Positions 41,061 through 51,724 of a DNA stretch of 64,000 bases are shown piece by piece (the stretch's first letter is position 1; every line of letters starts with the position of its first letter). This DNA is from Diplonema japonicum (taxonomy: Eukaryota > Euglenozoa > Diplonemea > Diplonemida > Diplonemidae). A model generated the notes under the pieces. It saw only the letters and a list, made by a program, of their open reading frames with translations, was not told the origin of the DNA and made no database searches. A program made the position numbers and the translations under genes. The stretch covers positions 186,001 to 250,000 of the forward strand of contig OZ025681.1 of NCBI GenBank assembly GCA_964019335.1. The letters run 5' to 3'.

Positions 41061-41969
41061 TTTTCCCTTCCTTTTTTTCTTCAAAAACCTAGTGTGGTGT
41101 ACTTATTTCACAGAAGCAAAAAAAAAAGGGGGGGAGGAGACACATAAAGGGAGGAAAAGAATGGTGATGGACATAGGTAGCCAGTCCAGAAGATATATGA
41201 AAAATGGGGCGGAATCACTCTAACATCACAGTGGCCTTTTGATTTCTTTTTTTCTTTTCAAAAGAAAACTCGATAAGATTTCAACAAAGTAAAGAAATGT
41301 CATCATTTAGCAAAAGGGGGAGAGGGGGGGGGATAAAAAGGAAGATTGTATAAAAGAAAAACTGGATCTATTCACCCACCCCCACTGTGGATTGGGGATA
41401 CCATTCTGCGGTTGCATTTCTGTGTGGTAACCGGTGGTAAACCCTAAAAAAAACCTCTAGGTTGCAAAGTATGTGTAAATATAAATCTTTTTTATTTTTC
41501 TCTTTTGTGAGTCCGTCGTCTTTTCTGATGACTACAAAAAAAAAAAAAAGAACAAGCTTTTTTTATTTTTATTTCATCATAATTAAAAGAAAGAGTTTTG
41601 AAAACCCTCGACTCTTTAGCAAAAAAAGAATATCGACACTATTCCTTCCTACAGGCGAAGATTAAAGAAGATTTACAGTAATTAGTTGGTAAAAAAAGAA
41701 AAGTAACGTAACCTTTAATGTTGTTTGTGCAAGATTGAGGGTTTTATCCTGCAAAAGGAACAACAACGATATGCTTAGGTTTGCCTTCGTTCTTTTTTTT
41801 TTTTTTTTTATTTGTAAGTTTTCGGATGAATGGGGAGGAATAAAACATAACACAAGAGATAGATTGTTATGCTATAGATAAAAAAAAAAGAAAAATGGAT
41901 TGCTTTCGGAAAATTAATTCCTTCGATCGGTCTGAAGTTTCCCCTTTTTCTTTTTGAACTTCTTCTAAA
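41061..41969. other. intergenic between array copies 6 and 7
   Basis: Block P (41158-41310) and block Q (about 41512-41690) with homopolymers. No gene. Confidence 0.7.
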
Positions 41970-42284
41970 CTATGGATGGTTTTCACCAGAATTCGCCCTC
42001 TGGGTAGGCTTGTTACAGCAGCACTTGACACAGCAGAAAATACAGAGGCCGATCCCAATACACGTCAGCACGCTGCCCACAACAATAAAAGCGATCGAGA
42101 AACCAGTAATCTTGCAGTCGTAAGTGCTGCCGCTCTTCTCACAGGTACTCCAAGGGCATCTGCACGTGTACTCCGAAAACGCCTCCCTGTAACAGTAGTC
42201 ATTCTGCGGGCTAGTCTCATCACACCCGGAGACAGCAAGAACAAACAGCGACAACACAGCGATAACCTGGTTGAAAACGTTCAT
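41970..42284 (-). CDS. six-Cys single-pass membrane protein, array copy 7 (tail-less)
   Basis: Predicted 104 residues from MNVFNQVIAV (42284). Ectodomain as in copy 8 (CYREAFSEYTCRC, CEKSGSTYDC, KITGFS). The TM helix and CCVKCCC cluster are intact, but the cytoplasmic tail stops shortly after NKPTQRANSGENHP. The DNA jumps from the GAATTCTGGTGAA-type sequence straight into the 3' flank, so the Pro-rich repeats and common C-terminus are deleted. It may still be expressed as a tail-less form, which would lose any tail-mediated binding, or it may be a pseudogene. Confidence 0.75.
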   Translation of the reverse strand: MNVFNQVIAVLSLFVLAVSGCDETSPQNDYCYREAFSEYTCRCPWSTCEKSGSTYDCKITGFSIAFIVVGSVLTCIGIGLCIFCCVKCCCNKPTQRANSGENHP

Positions 42285-42877
42285 TTTTTTCCCTTCTTTT
42301 TTTTTGTTTTCTTCAAAAACCTTGTGTGGTGTACTTATTTCACGGAAGCAAAAAAAAGGGGGGGGGGGAGATAAAATAACAAAGACATGGAAAAAGGTGT
42401 GCAGAACCCCTGTCTCTACCTGAAGCGTCAACCCAGCACCTCGCACTAAGAGGCAACTTGTAAGCTCCTATCCTCGACTGCTGTTCTACATGGGTGGACT
42501 TGCGGCAAGGATTGGCCTTCGTAATTGAGCATCAGTACCCCGCAGTCCCTACCCTGACATAGCAGAAAATACAGACACTGGGAGGGAGGAAAAGAATGGT
42601 GATGGACATAGCCAGTCCAGAAGATATATGAAAAATGGGGCGGAATCACTCTAACATCACAGTGGCCTTTTGATTTCTTTTTTTTCTTTTCAAAAGAAAA
42701 GCTCGATAAGATTTCAACAAAGTAAAGAAATGTCATCATTTAGCAAAAAGGGGGGGGGATAAAAAGGGAAGATTGTATATAAAAAGAAAAAAAAAACTCG
42801 ATCTACTCACCCACCCCCACTGTGGATTGGGGATCTGTCACACCATTCTGCGGTTGCATTTCTGGTGCCATTTATGG

Positions 42878-42921
<44 letters not shown>

Positions 42922-43730
42922 GATATAAGATAATAATAAGTAATTATAATAAGTAAGATTACTCCTCATTACGCTTCCATCAATTAGTTCTTAGTCTCAA
43001 ACAATAGTAGCTACTTTCTACCAACAAGGAAGGACTATATATCTTCCCTCGAGGGGTGGTAACCGGTGGAAAAAAATGCGGAAACGAGATGCGGTAAAGT
43101 CATTCCTTGATAAGTAAGTGGTTTTTATTTCAGGACCGTCTTCCCCAAGGGGGTGGGAAATAAATAAATGGGAGAAAACAATTCTTCTTTTTTTTTTCCG
43201 TCTAATTACTAACTCAATTTTCCTTTTCTGTACACGTTCCCCGCAACCCCAAAGATTCTTAAGGCTTTTTAGGAATATAAGATCGGCCCACAAAAGTTCA
43301 CGATGATTGCGATACTGCCCTTCTTGGGGTCGTTGGCGTTTGCGTCTTCTAATCAAAAAGAAAATAATTCGAGGGGTGCTTTTTAAAAGGATTATTTTTC
43401 TTTTAGAATTTCATTCTACAGGCAAATATTAAAGAAGATTTACAGTAATTAGTTGGTAAAAAAAGAATAAAGCAACGTAACCTTTAATGTTGTGTTTTGT
43501 GCAAGATTGAGGGTTTTATCTTGCAAAAGGAACAACACTTGCCCACATGATAGCTTGGGTTTTCCTTCGTTCTTTTAAGTAAGTTCGGATACATGAGGCG
43601 GGAAAAAAAATAACACAAGAGATAGATTGTTAAAAATAAAAAAGAAAAAAAGTAAAAAAAAAAAAAAAAAAGAGAATGGATCGCTTTCATAAATTAATTC
43701 CGTCCCCTTTTTCTTTTTCAACTTCTTCTT
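42285..43730. other. intergenic between array copies 7 and 8
   Basis: Has a scrap of array gene (42515-42585), block P (42595-42745), a 45-bp A run near 42880, and a partial double-hairpin element (43020-43140) that lacks the second stem's distal arm. No gene. Confidence 0.7.
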
Positions 43731-44147
43731 CTAAGCAACACTCTTCACGAGAGGAGGCTGGGTACCAAAAGTAGGGGGAGGATAGGCCCCACCTTGAGGG
43801 GGAAAGACACTTGCTTGTTGAGGGGGGTGGTAAGCATAAACGGGCTCACCAAGATTCGCCTGCTGGGTAGGTTTGTTACAGCAGCACTTGACACAGCAGA
43901 AAATACAGAGGCCGATCCCAATACACGTCAGCACGCTGCCCACAACAATAAAAGCGATCGAGAAACCAGTAATCTTGCAGTCGTAAGTGCTGCCGCTCTT
44001 CTCACAGGTACTCCAAGGGCATCTGCACGTGTACTCCGAAAACGCCTCCCTGTAACAGTAGTCATTCTGCGGGTTGGTCCCATCACACCCGGAGACAGCA
44101 AGAACAAACAGCGACAACACAGCGATAACCTGGTTGAAAACGTTCAT
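43731..44147 (-). CDS. six-Cys single-pass membrane protein, array copy 8
   Basis: Predicted 138 residues from MNVFNQVIAV (44147). Ectodomain nearly identical to copy 7 except GTNPQ for ETSPQ. The tail is complete and composite: YHPPQQASVFPPQGGAYPPP, then TFGTQPPLVKSVA, mixing the HPPQQA type of copies 4 and 6 with the GAYPPP type of copies 3 and 12. A candidate acceptor at 44190-44191 (GTGCATCGCAG/TTTTTC) follows a pyrimidine tract of about 30 nt, 42 nt upstream of the ATG. Confidence 0.87.
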   Translation of the reverse strand: MNVFNQVIAVLSLFVLAVSGCDGTNPQNDYCYREAFSEYTCRCPWSTCEKSGSTYDCKITGFSIAFIVVGSVLTCIGIGLCIFCCVKCCCNKPTQQANLGEPVYAYHPPQQASVFPPQGGAYPPPTFGTQPPLVKSVA

Positions 44148-44839
44148 TTTTTCCCCTCTATTCTTTTTCTTTTTTCTCTTTTTGAAAAACTGCGATGCAC
44201 TTATTGTTACGGGGGGAAACAAAAAGGAAAGGGGGGAGGGGGAAGAATAAAATGACGCAAAAGAATACAAAACTATGCAGGACACCAAGGTGTTGACGCA
44301 TTCCACTACCTCCTGCCAACATGTCCTGGATGCGCCTCAGGGATTTGTTTGTGCGCACGAGCGGAATTTTACCTAATAAAATAGCTCATTACGCTGCCAT
44401 CAACTAGTTTTTAGTCTCGACAATAATATTGTTAAAACAAAAAAAAGAATGGTAATCAACGCAGCGTAGCCAGTCCGGAAGATATATGAAAATACCAGCA
44501 AAGTGGACTTTTGATATATTTCTTTTTCAGAAAGAGGGGGGCTGCATTTCTTGGTGCCGTTTATAAAAAAAGAAAAAGCAAATGGTAGCTTGAAGTATAT
44601 CTCAAGTTGACATGTTTTTGCGCGCAAAGAGTGATATTTATAATTATATAAAATTACTCATTACGCTGCCATCAACTAGTTTTTTTTCTTTTAGTCTCTT
44701 TTAAAACAGCAAAAAGAAAAATAAAGCAATAAAGTAGCTTTTTTTCTCTCCCCCTTCTAAGTAACGTCTAATTACTGTAAAAAAAGACGTCTTTGAAGGG
44801 AACCTGCAGTATGTGACAGGATCGCCTTAAAAAAAAAAA
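44148..44839. other. intergenic between array copy 8 and LINE copy 1
   Basis: Contains a degenerate block P (about 44450-44530), A/T-rich DNA and the CTTTGAAGGGAACCTGCAGT block (44790-44827) also seen at 31740. No gene. Confidence 0.7.
44190..44191 (-). promoter_or_regulatory. candidate splice acceptor of array copy 8
   Basis: Minus strand: CCCCCTCCCCCCTTTCC, TTTTTGTTTCCCCCC, GTAACAATAAGTGCATCGCAG split as GTAACAATAAG and TGCATCGCAG, then TTTTTCAAAAAG. It is the clearest pyrimidine tract and AG pair in the array. The same sequence precedes copy 9 (about 51770). Confidence 0.5.
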
Positions 44840-44889
44840 ATTTGATAAATTTCGGTGTGCGGGTGGGTGCTCACCGTTCAGGGAGAAAT

Positions 44890-47800
44890 TCACACTAATC
44901 GGTCACCGTTCTGCGGTTGCTGTCTGGTGCCTGCAGTGGCTGTTTGTCGCGATGAGATGGACGGCATCTGGGCGAGAAACATTGCTTGGAGTCGTGCTAG
45001 GTAGGGGGCGGTTTGGCTCGAGGAGAAGAGTGGTCTCCTGTCGTAGCCGTGTGTCGTCGGGCCCCCAAGATGTCGAAGGGTGTGTACCCTTGTCTTTGCG
45101 TTGGCGGGGAAAGCATTCTTCCCACTCTTTGCTGTGCATTTCTGAATACGTCCTAAGATGTATCGCATCCTTCCAGCCTTCTCTGTGAGCCAGTCCTGGT
45201 CGTCGAGGGGTCCAGCCAAGGACTGCCGGGTGGCCTGCTCATAGTCTACTGCGAGCTCCATCGTCGTGACGGACGTCAACTTCCTGCCTGCGTACCATCT
45301 TAGGCTTTTCAGCCACCTGAGGACGCTCTTCATGTAGAACATTAGGACCTTTCCCGACGCTCCGTTCGATTTCAACAGCTCCACTGTGGGCACAGTGTGC
45401 TGCTTCCCCGTTGTGATCTCATCCCACGGGTTGGTGGTGAGGATTCTGGTGCTCCGTTCAGCCGCTCTGGCGTCTCGTCTTGTCACTACATCCAACAGGT
45501 ATCGTTGCACGACTGCCGCCTGTTGCTTCGCAGCCCCCGTTGCGCCCCTTGGAATGATCCCGTGGAGGGCGGTCACTGCAGGTAGGTCACTTCGTGTCAT
45601 CCCGCCATATCTTTCGTTTGTCAGGGCAGCTCTCGCTGGTGCACATTCCCATAGGGCGTGCTCCGTGACTTCTGTCGTCGTCTGGCATCGATGGTCGCAG
45701 ACGTCGCACGCAAGAGACGAGCTTTCCACACCCTCACGTTCATCCAATTGCTTCCCCCACACTCGAGGGTGTACCGTGAACACTGCACCGCTGATGATCC
45801 GCCGCAGTCTGTACGATATCAGCGGTCTCCGTGACTGGAGCTTCCTCCACCAGGCGTTCGTGGACGGACATGCACCCGCTTCCATTCCAGCAAAAGACGA
45901 CCTGCCGTGGATCAATTCCTTTGCAACAGCCGGTCTGATCGCCTGTCTTACTTCATGGCGTCTCGCACTGGGCACCAGAGCGCGCAAACCTTCAATGAAG
46001 GACCACCCCTTGTTCAGGAAGGGTAGCCACCTCTTCAGCAAGACCCCTAGCGGCCCCCTCTCCTCGTCGTCCTCTCGCTCCCGGTACAGTGTAACAATCT
46101 CATTGACTCGCTGCCACAGTTGTGGGGAGGTGAGGCTTTCTCGCACCAGGCAGTTCACCGTGTTGTAAACAATCTTCGCTTGTGGATATGCTGTGTGTCC
46201 AGGTAACAGCACATTGAGCACAGCCATCGGGGATCTCATCCTGAAGCGCGGTCCCCACAGGGAAGTCACCGTCGCTGTACAGAGCTTCTTCAGCTGGTTG
46301 TCAGACGGCGCAGCGTAGGTCGTACCGTATAGACAGGATGGTAGCACAGTGCCCGTCAGCATTGACGCCTTGTTCCCGAAGCTTAATGGCAATGCACCAA
46401 GCCGGGACAAACGGCCTTCGGCGGAATGTAGCTTGTCCAAACTATGTTTCCCGTTCATGTTCAGGATCACGCCAAGCGCCTTGATCCCCTTCGTCACTCT
46501 GAACGATGAGCCTGTGCACTTCAACCAAGGGCCGATCTCATCCTTCGTCGAGAATGCTTGTGACTTGTTTTCGTTAAGGCGCATGCCTGTCCGCTCGCAA
46601 AACTCGATTGTTTTGTTGGTCGCTCTCTTGAGTACCTCGACCAAACGCGCAAGTAGGTACGCGTCGTCCGCGTACGACAGCGATCGCGAGCCAGGTACCT
46701 CAGCAATCACGCACTTCACCATCACTGACACCAGAGCGTTCACCAGGATGACGGAGATTGGACACCCTTGGAGAATTCCATTTGTCACGTGGAACTCGGA
46801 ACCCACGCCAGTAGGGAAGCGGAAACGTCTTTTGAGGCCTGCGTACATCGCTTTGAGCGGGGTCAGTATCCTCTGGTGCAAACCCAGGTCTTGCATAAGC
46901 CCGAACGCTACTTTCTGTGGCACCCTGTCGAAGCACTTGACGAAGTCCAGTGCTATGCCGTTAAGAGGGGTGTTGGTCAGCATCGCCGTCTCCAGCTGCG
47001 TGCTGAGCTCCATCAGGATGCTGTCCGTCCCGTGACGTGGTCGAAAACCATGCTGCGAGTCGTCCGCCCATTTCTCTTGCCATGGCGATATATCACGCAA
47101 CCTGGCACAGGCCCACAGTCTGTAGACCGCACTCGTGACTGTGATGGGGCGGTGGTTGAGCGGGGTCCTCTCGCCTCCCTTCGGGATCAGCGTAACCAAC
47201 GCCGTCAGGAGTGCCTTCGGCCACTTCCCTGTCACCTCGATGGCGTTGAAGAGCATCGCCCACGCATCCAACAATACATTTGGCATAGCGCGAAGTTCTG
47301 CCATCCTCCACCCATCAACTCCCGGTGCTGTCCTCGTCGATTTCTTGGCCAGAACTGCTCTCAGATCAGCCCCTGTCAGTGGCTGGAGCACCATGTCATG
47401 CGTCGAGATGTATGGCCCGTATCTAGCCTTGAAAGCCTCGTACGATGGTTCTTCATGCCCTTCACCGTACATCTGGAGCACGCCGTCCCATTCCGCGTGC
47501 ATCATCCTGTCCATCTCGTCGAGGTCTGCGGTCAGCACTCCGCCGCTCTCCACTGCCTGCGCCGCTGACGTAGAAGTGTTTTTCACAAAGGCGGTCATCC
47601 CCCTCCGCTCCTCCTGGAACTGGGTGTTGATCCTCGCCTCGTACTTCTTCTCCCGCTCCACTCTCGTGTCCTTTGCGATCTCGCGTAGTAGCGAGGAGAG
47701 GTTGTCGTCTAGCAGTTGAAGTCTGGTGACAATCGACTCCAGGTCATCCTTCAGCAAGTTCCTATCAAATACTGGAGGGTTCGGCAGTTTCTCCAGCAAA

Positions 47801-48736
47801 CTCAGAGCATTCGCCCAAGTCTTCAACAGAACTACTGGCATGTTGCACACTTGTCCCTTGTCAATCATCACCTGGATTTCCGCGCTGATGTGTGCAAGCT
47901 TCCTCTGCAAACAGGCAATCGACTTCTGTCTACCCACCGCTGCGCCCGTGGCTTCCTTTACAGACTTGGCCGACAGGCATTTCTCCTTGGGTTTGCGCTC
48001 CTCGCCCCTCCCTCGGAAAGTCTTCTGTTGCTCCCTCGGCACGCCTGTGATGCAGTGTCTTTCCGAGACGTCAGCCAGCACACGGTATGCGCCGTCGATG
48101 TCCTCAAGTTTTTGGATGAATCTCTCCGCCTGTAGCAGCTCAATCACGTGGTCATCACTAGCAGTCGACACCGGCAGTTCCTTCGGGATGAAGTACTTGC
48201 GTGTCTTGCTCTTGAGAGTAGGGATACACAGTTTGATGGAGAGGCATCTGTGTTCGTTGGTATACACCGTGTCGTGGACCCACGCCTTCTGTAGTCCCGC
48301 CGCAGCGATCGGGTTCATCAAGACGTAGTCGATGCGTGTCTTTGTGTCAGTGGCTCTCCTCACAAAGGTGTGGCTCGGCCTTACCCCGTCTTTCTCGGCC
48401 TGCATTGCTGCTGCATCCACCCAGTCACACCCAACCGCCTGCTGTAGTACACCTGATTGCGACACCTCGGTGTTTAGGTCCCCCGCGACGATGATAGGAA
48501 CATCTCCCAGGGCACATCTCATCTCGTTCAGCACCTTGTTCAAAAGTGTCTCACGCTGGTGTTTGCCGTAACTTCCCGAGTGGCAATATACCACCGTGTC
48601 CGTGTGCGGTCAGCTTCACTTCCTGCAAGCACGAGATGTCGCTCTCCATGGCCAACACCTCGTCCACCTTATTGCTCAGGGACCCCACATTGAGAGTTGT
48701 GATTGTGAGCGAATTGGGGTCCCTAGCTCCACCCAT
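44890..48736 (-). pseudogene. LINE ORF2: AP-type endonuclease / reverse transcriptase / CCHC, with internal deletion
   Basis: ORF2 starts at the ATG at 48736 with endonuclease motif I (LTITTLNVGS) and the QE motif (CLQEVKLT). It then passes directly, with a frame change near 48600, to VVYCHSGSYGKHQ. About 70 residues that normally separate the catalytic Glu from this Tyr are missing. Downstream the long frame (48594-44890, 1,234 codons) is intact: IIVAGDLNTE, TRIDYVLMNP, RT motifs LIPKGG, LDFVKCFD, GILQGCPIS and SYADDAYLL (Tyr of YADD at about residue 641 of that frame), and a C-x2-C-x12-H-x4-C knuckle (CDVCD...TEHALWEC). The RT is legible but the endonuclease should be dead, so the copy could not nick target DNA itself. 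Confidence 0.85.
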
Positions 48737-48775
48737 GAAGATGTCCCTCCGGATGTCTTCATGGCTGGCGTCCCT

Positions 48776-51070
48776 TCAGTTGAACTCGTCAGGGTCATGT
48801 TCGATTGGTAGGATGGGGGTCATAGTGTTAGCTATGGCCATGTGCACGTCAGGTGTGGCCGCACATGTCGGTGTGCCGCCGGGCAGGTATATCGGTGTCA
48901 TCGAACCCGTTGCACTCGTGGGGACAAGGGCACCCGAATGTGCCTTCTTGCTGGTCGTCGTGTCGTCGCATTTCCTCTTCTTGTCCGTGCGCTTCGCAGT
49001 CTGGATGTCCTGCTGGATAGACTGGACAGTCTTAACCAGCTCGGACACCGCCACAGCCACCGCATCCAACCTCTCGAGACGTGTTGTTACCATCTCCATC
49101 TGCCTGCCGAGAGCTTGCATGTTCTGCTCCATCGACTTCACTAGCGAGATGGTCGCGGCAGCCTTCCTCTCCATGTCCACCACTCTCGCTTCCATCGCTT
49201 TCCTCTCCTGCTCGTGCTCCAGCTCTTTCTTCCGCGCCCACTCCTCGAAAGCGTCGACAGACGCCATCGTTTTCGTAGCAGGTGCTGGCGCGTTCGGTGG
49301 GGGTAGAGCCTCGGCTACCGGCGTTGAGTGCGTCGCAGGTGTTGACGCAGCGTGGTGTGTTGACGCCTGCGTGTCCGACACTGGCGCAGGTGTAGGCGCG
49401 GATGATGGGTTCGCCTGCCCGGCTTGTCTGCCCCATATGGCGTTCGGCGGCAATGTGAATACGGCCTTATTACTGTCACTCGCGCCCTTCTTGTTCTTCT
49501 TCTTCTTCTGCAGGTCACCCTCCAGCGGCTGGATGGTCCAACGCGTGCCCTGGACATTCAGAACCAGACCTCTCGGTTTCGAGCACGAAGTCACGGCCCA
49601 GGATTGTTTTTCGCCAAACCTATGCAGCCTCTTCCTCACCGTGACCGGCCATCCCGACCGTTTCAAGCGGTCTTCCAGCTCGAGGCCGTTCATCGAAGAG
49701 GGCACCCCTTGTACCTCATAGTGCTCGCCGTCGAGCAGTGTCGCTGCTGTCGCTGTCACCTTCAGATCGGCATGTCGGTCTTTGAGCACCCGCCTTGCTG
49801 TGTCAAGCTCGGCTTTCGGTACCCTTACCCCGTAGACGACGGACTTGCCCGACTTCTTGAAGGTCAGTCCCCATCCGCACACTTCACGCCTGAACAGCAG
49901 TGCCGCTTTCAGTGTCGTGCCCTCCAGCCACAAAACCGGCAGGAGATCGCGTGCTTCCCACGGTTGGCGCACAAACACGCCGTCCTCGCCACTGCGCATG
50001 AGGATCGACTGGACATCGGTCTTCATCACCGTGATTGGGACCTCGAAAACGCCGTCCCGCTTCCTGCCTCTCTTGGTGAGGTACCGCCCTGCTCTCTCTC
50101 TCAGCCATGTCAATACTCTCGACCTGGCCTTCTCGGCGTCCAGCGATGTTTGAGCAACCAGATAGAGTTCCGAGGTGCAGGTCTCCGGCTCCTCCAGCTC
50201 CTCCTCTTCCTCCATCTCCTCCTTGTTTGCGTCCGGCATCGCAGGGTGACCATTGCGGGATGTCACCTGCAGGCGTCTGCACGTCTTCCCGCGCCCTTCG
50301 TTCGTGCTCAGAAGGACCTCAGCCTCCTCGCCGCAGAAGTAGGGGAGACGTCCCCACGAAACGACCGTTGCAGCCGGCGCGCCCCTTAGCCACTCCGCTG
50401 CCAACCGTTCAGAGCCTTGCGGGACAAGGTACACCGCCCGCTCCGGCTGTGTCTCCGCCCCTTCCCACTCCCGCACGTGCACGGGCCACTCGTCCTCGGC
50501 AAGGCATGCGATGATGGCCTTGCGTGCCGGCTTGCCCTGCTCCTTCTTCTTCCCGTCCTTCGCGCCCTCGCTGCGGATGGGGAGTGGGATCCTCACCGGC
50601 GGCACATACGCTGTAGTGGTAGGCATCTTCGAGTCCTCCCCTTTCACCGCGCAGACGTAGTGGCCCTCCACATAGCCCAGCCATAGCGTGGCCGTGTCTG
50701 GTACCTCATTCCTACTCCCCGGCTCGAAGCAGCTCAGGGTGAGGACGTCATCCCTTACAGCAAAGACACAGATCCTGCGTCCCATCACCACGGACATCGT
50801 GCTGACCGTCAGCCTGTCCGCCCACGTTCCCGAAAGAGCTACCAGCCTCTGGTACTCCTTCCACGCCGCAGCCTTCTCCCCTTCCTCCACCATCATGAAG
50901 GAGGAGTAGTCCTTCCCCGCCAGATGAGAGGCCACCACCTCCCGCAGCGCCCCCGCCTCGTCCCTCGCGCCGTGCACCGCGTACGACACCGCTTCGAAGA
51001 AGCACTCTCCCTGCCTTCTTCCGGTGTCTATCACCTTCCAACCCTCCAGCCTATTGGCCAGATCCTGCAC
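48776..51070 (-). CDS. LINE ORF1 with N-terminal OTU-like cysteine protease domain
   Basis: At least 764 codons. The frame stays open further right through an A/T run to about 51105 without an ATG, so the start is uncertain or truncated. The first 140 residues match the OTU fold: DTGRRQGECFFEAVSYAV carries the catalytic Cys, SGTWADRLTVSTMSVVMGRR the central helix region, and LGYVEGHYVCAV the catalytic His. The middle is Lys/Arg-rich with possible RNA-binding segments (AKRTDKKRKCDD near the end). A coiled-coil stretch (EEWARKKELEHEQERKAMEA to MVTTRLERLDAVAVAVSELV) may mediate oligomerisation as in other LINE ORF1 proteins. OTU enzymes cleave ubiquitin conjugates, so protection of the RNP from proteasomal decay is a possible role; this is inference. 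Confidence 0.8.
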   Translation of the reverse strand: MQDLANRLEGWKVIDTGRRQGECFFEAVSYAVHGARDEAGALREVVASHLAGKDYSSFMMVEEGEKAAAWKEYQRLVALSGTWADRLTVSTMSVVMGRRICVFAVRDDVLTLSCFEPGSRNEVPDTATLWLGYVEGHYVCAVKGEDSKMPTTTAYVPPVRIPLPIRSEGAKDGKKKEQGKPARKAIIACLAEDEWPVHVREWEGAETQPERAVYLVPQGSERLAAEWLRGAPAATVVSWGRLPYFCGEEAEVLLSTNEGRGKTCRRLQVTSRNGHPAMPDANKEEMEEEEELEEPETCTSELYLVAQTSLDAEKARSRVLTWLRERAGRYLTKRGRKRDGVFEVPITVMKTDVQSILMRSGEDGVFVRQPWEARDLLPVLWLEGTTLKAALLFRREVCGWGLTFKKSGKSVVYGVRVPKAELDTARRVLKDRHADLKVTATAATLLDGEHYEVQGVPSSMNGLELEDRLKRSGWPVTVRKRLHRFGEKQSWAVTSCSKPRGLVLNVQGTRWTIQPLEGDLQKKKKNKKGASDSNKAVFTLPPNAIWGRQAGQANPSSAPTPAPVSDTQASTHHAASTPATHSTPVAEALPPPNAPAPATKTMASVDAFEEWARKKELEHEQERKAMEARVVDMERKAAATISLVKSMEQNMQALGRQMEMVTTRLERLDAVAVAVSELVKTVQSIQQDIQTAKRTDKKRKCDDTTTSKKAHSGALVPTSATGSMTPIYLPGGTPTCAATPDVHMAIANTMTPILPIEHDPDEFN

Positions 51071-51105
51071 CGCTTCCCTCGTCTTCGGCCTGGTGGAAAA
51101 AAAAA

Positions 51106-51319
51106 ATAATGAGTCAGTATGTAACTCGAGTTCTCGAAGTTTTCCCGTTCTTTTTTTTTTTTTTTTTTTTTTTGTAAGTCTTCGGATGAATGGGAGGAAT
51201 AAAAATAAGACAAGAGATAGATTGTTATAATAAAAATAAAAAATAGAATGGATTGCTTTCGGGAATTAACTCTATCGGATCAGTCTGAAGTTTTCCCTTT
51301 TTTCTTTCAACTTCTTCTT
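51106..51319. other. 3' flank of array copy 9
   Basis: About 200 bp of A/T-rich DNA matching the flanks downstream of other array genes (GGATGAATGGGAGGAATAAA, GATTGCTTTCGGGAATTAA, CAGTCTGAAGTTTTC). Confidence 0.7.
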
Positions 51320-51724
51320 CTAAACAACACTATTCACAGGAGGAGGCTGGGTACCATAAGTAGTACCCTGGTAAGCGTAAACGGGTTCATCAGAATTTAC
51401 CACCGGCTTCCGCGTAGCTTTCTTACAGCAGCACTTGACACAGCAGAAAATACAGAGGCCGATCCCAATACACGTCAGCACGCTGCCCACAACAATAAAA
51501 GCGATCGAGAAACCAGTCAGCTTGCAGTCGTAGAGGGGCGACACAATGTTGCTGTTCCTCTCACAGGTACTCCAAGGGCAGCTGCACACGTACTCAGAAT
51601 ACACCAGTCCTCCCGACGAGAGCTCCCTGTAACAGTAGTCATTCTGCGGGTTGGTCTCATCACACCCGGAGACAGCAAGAACAAACAGCGACAACACAGC
51701 GATAACCTGGTTCATAACGTTCAT
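51320..51724 (-). CDS. six-Cys single-pass membrane protein, array copy 9
   Basis: Predicted 134 residues from MNVMNQVIAV (51724). Long loop 1 with a variant centre (SGGLVYSEYVCSCPWSTCER) and long loop 2 (NSNIVSPLYDC). The TM is of the homogenised type, but the juxtamembrane region differs: CCVKCCCKKATRKPVVNSDE instead of CCCNKPTQQANSGE. The tail is short (PVYAYQGTTYGTQPPPVNSV). The CCC cluster and basic KKATRK could influence membrane attachment or sorting. The upstream leader matches that of copy 8, although the ectodomain does not: another sign of mosaic ancestry. Confidence 0.87.
   Translation of the reverse strand: MNVMNQVIAVLSLFVLAVSGCDETNPQNDYCYRELSSGGLVYSEYVCSCPWSTCERNSNIVSPLYDCKLTGFSIAFIVVGSVLTCIGIGLCIFCCVKCCCKKATRKPVVNSDEPVYAYQGTTYGTQPPPVNSVV

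Larger units (their letters stand above)
44840..51105 (-). mobile_element. LINE retrotransposon copy 1 (5' truncated, defective EN)
   Basis: About 6.3 kb, read right to left: ORF1 with an OTU-like protease domain, a 39-bp gap, then ORF2 with endonuclease, reverse transcriptase and CCHC motif, and a short 3' UTR (44840-44889). The 3' UTR and ORF2 C-terminus match copy 2 at 60190-60400. The coding-strand 3' end runs into a short T run rather than an A tail in both copies. The right end stops within A/T homopolymer before any ATG for ORF1, so the copy is probably 5' truncated. It lies between array copies 8 and 9. Confidence 0.88.

Noticed and set aside
48776-51070. Host deubiquitinase gene for the OTU-bearing frame
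   Set aside because: It lies 39 bp upstream of LINE ORF2 on the same strand, with coiled coil and basic regions typical of an ORF1 protein.
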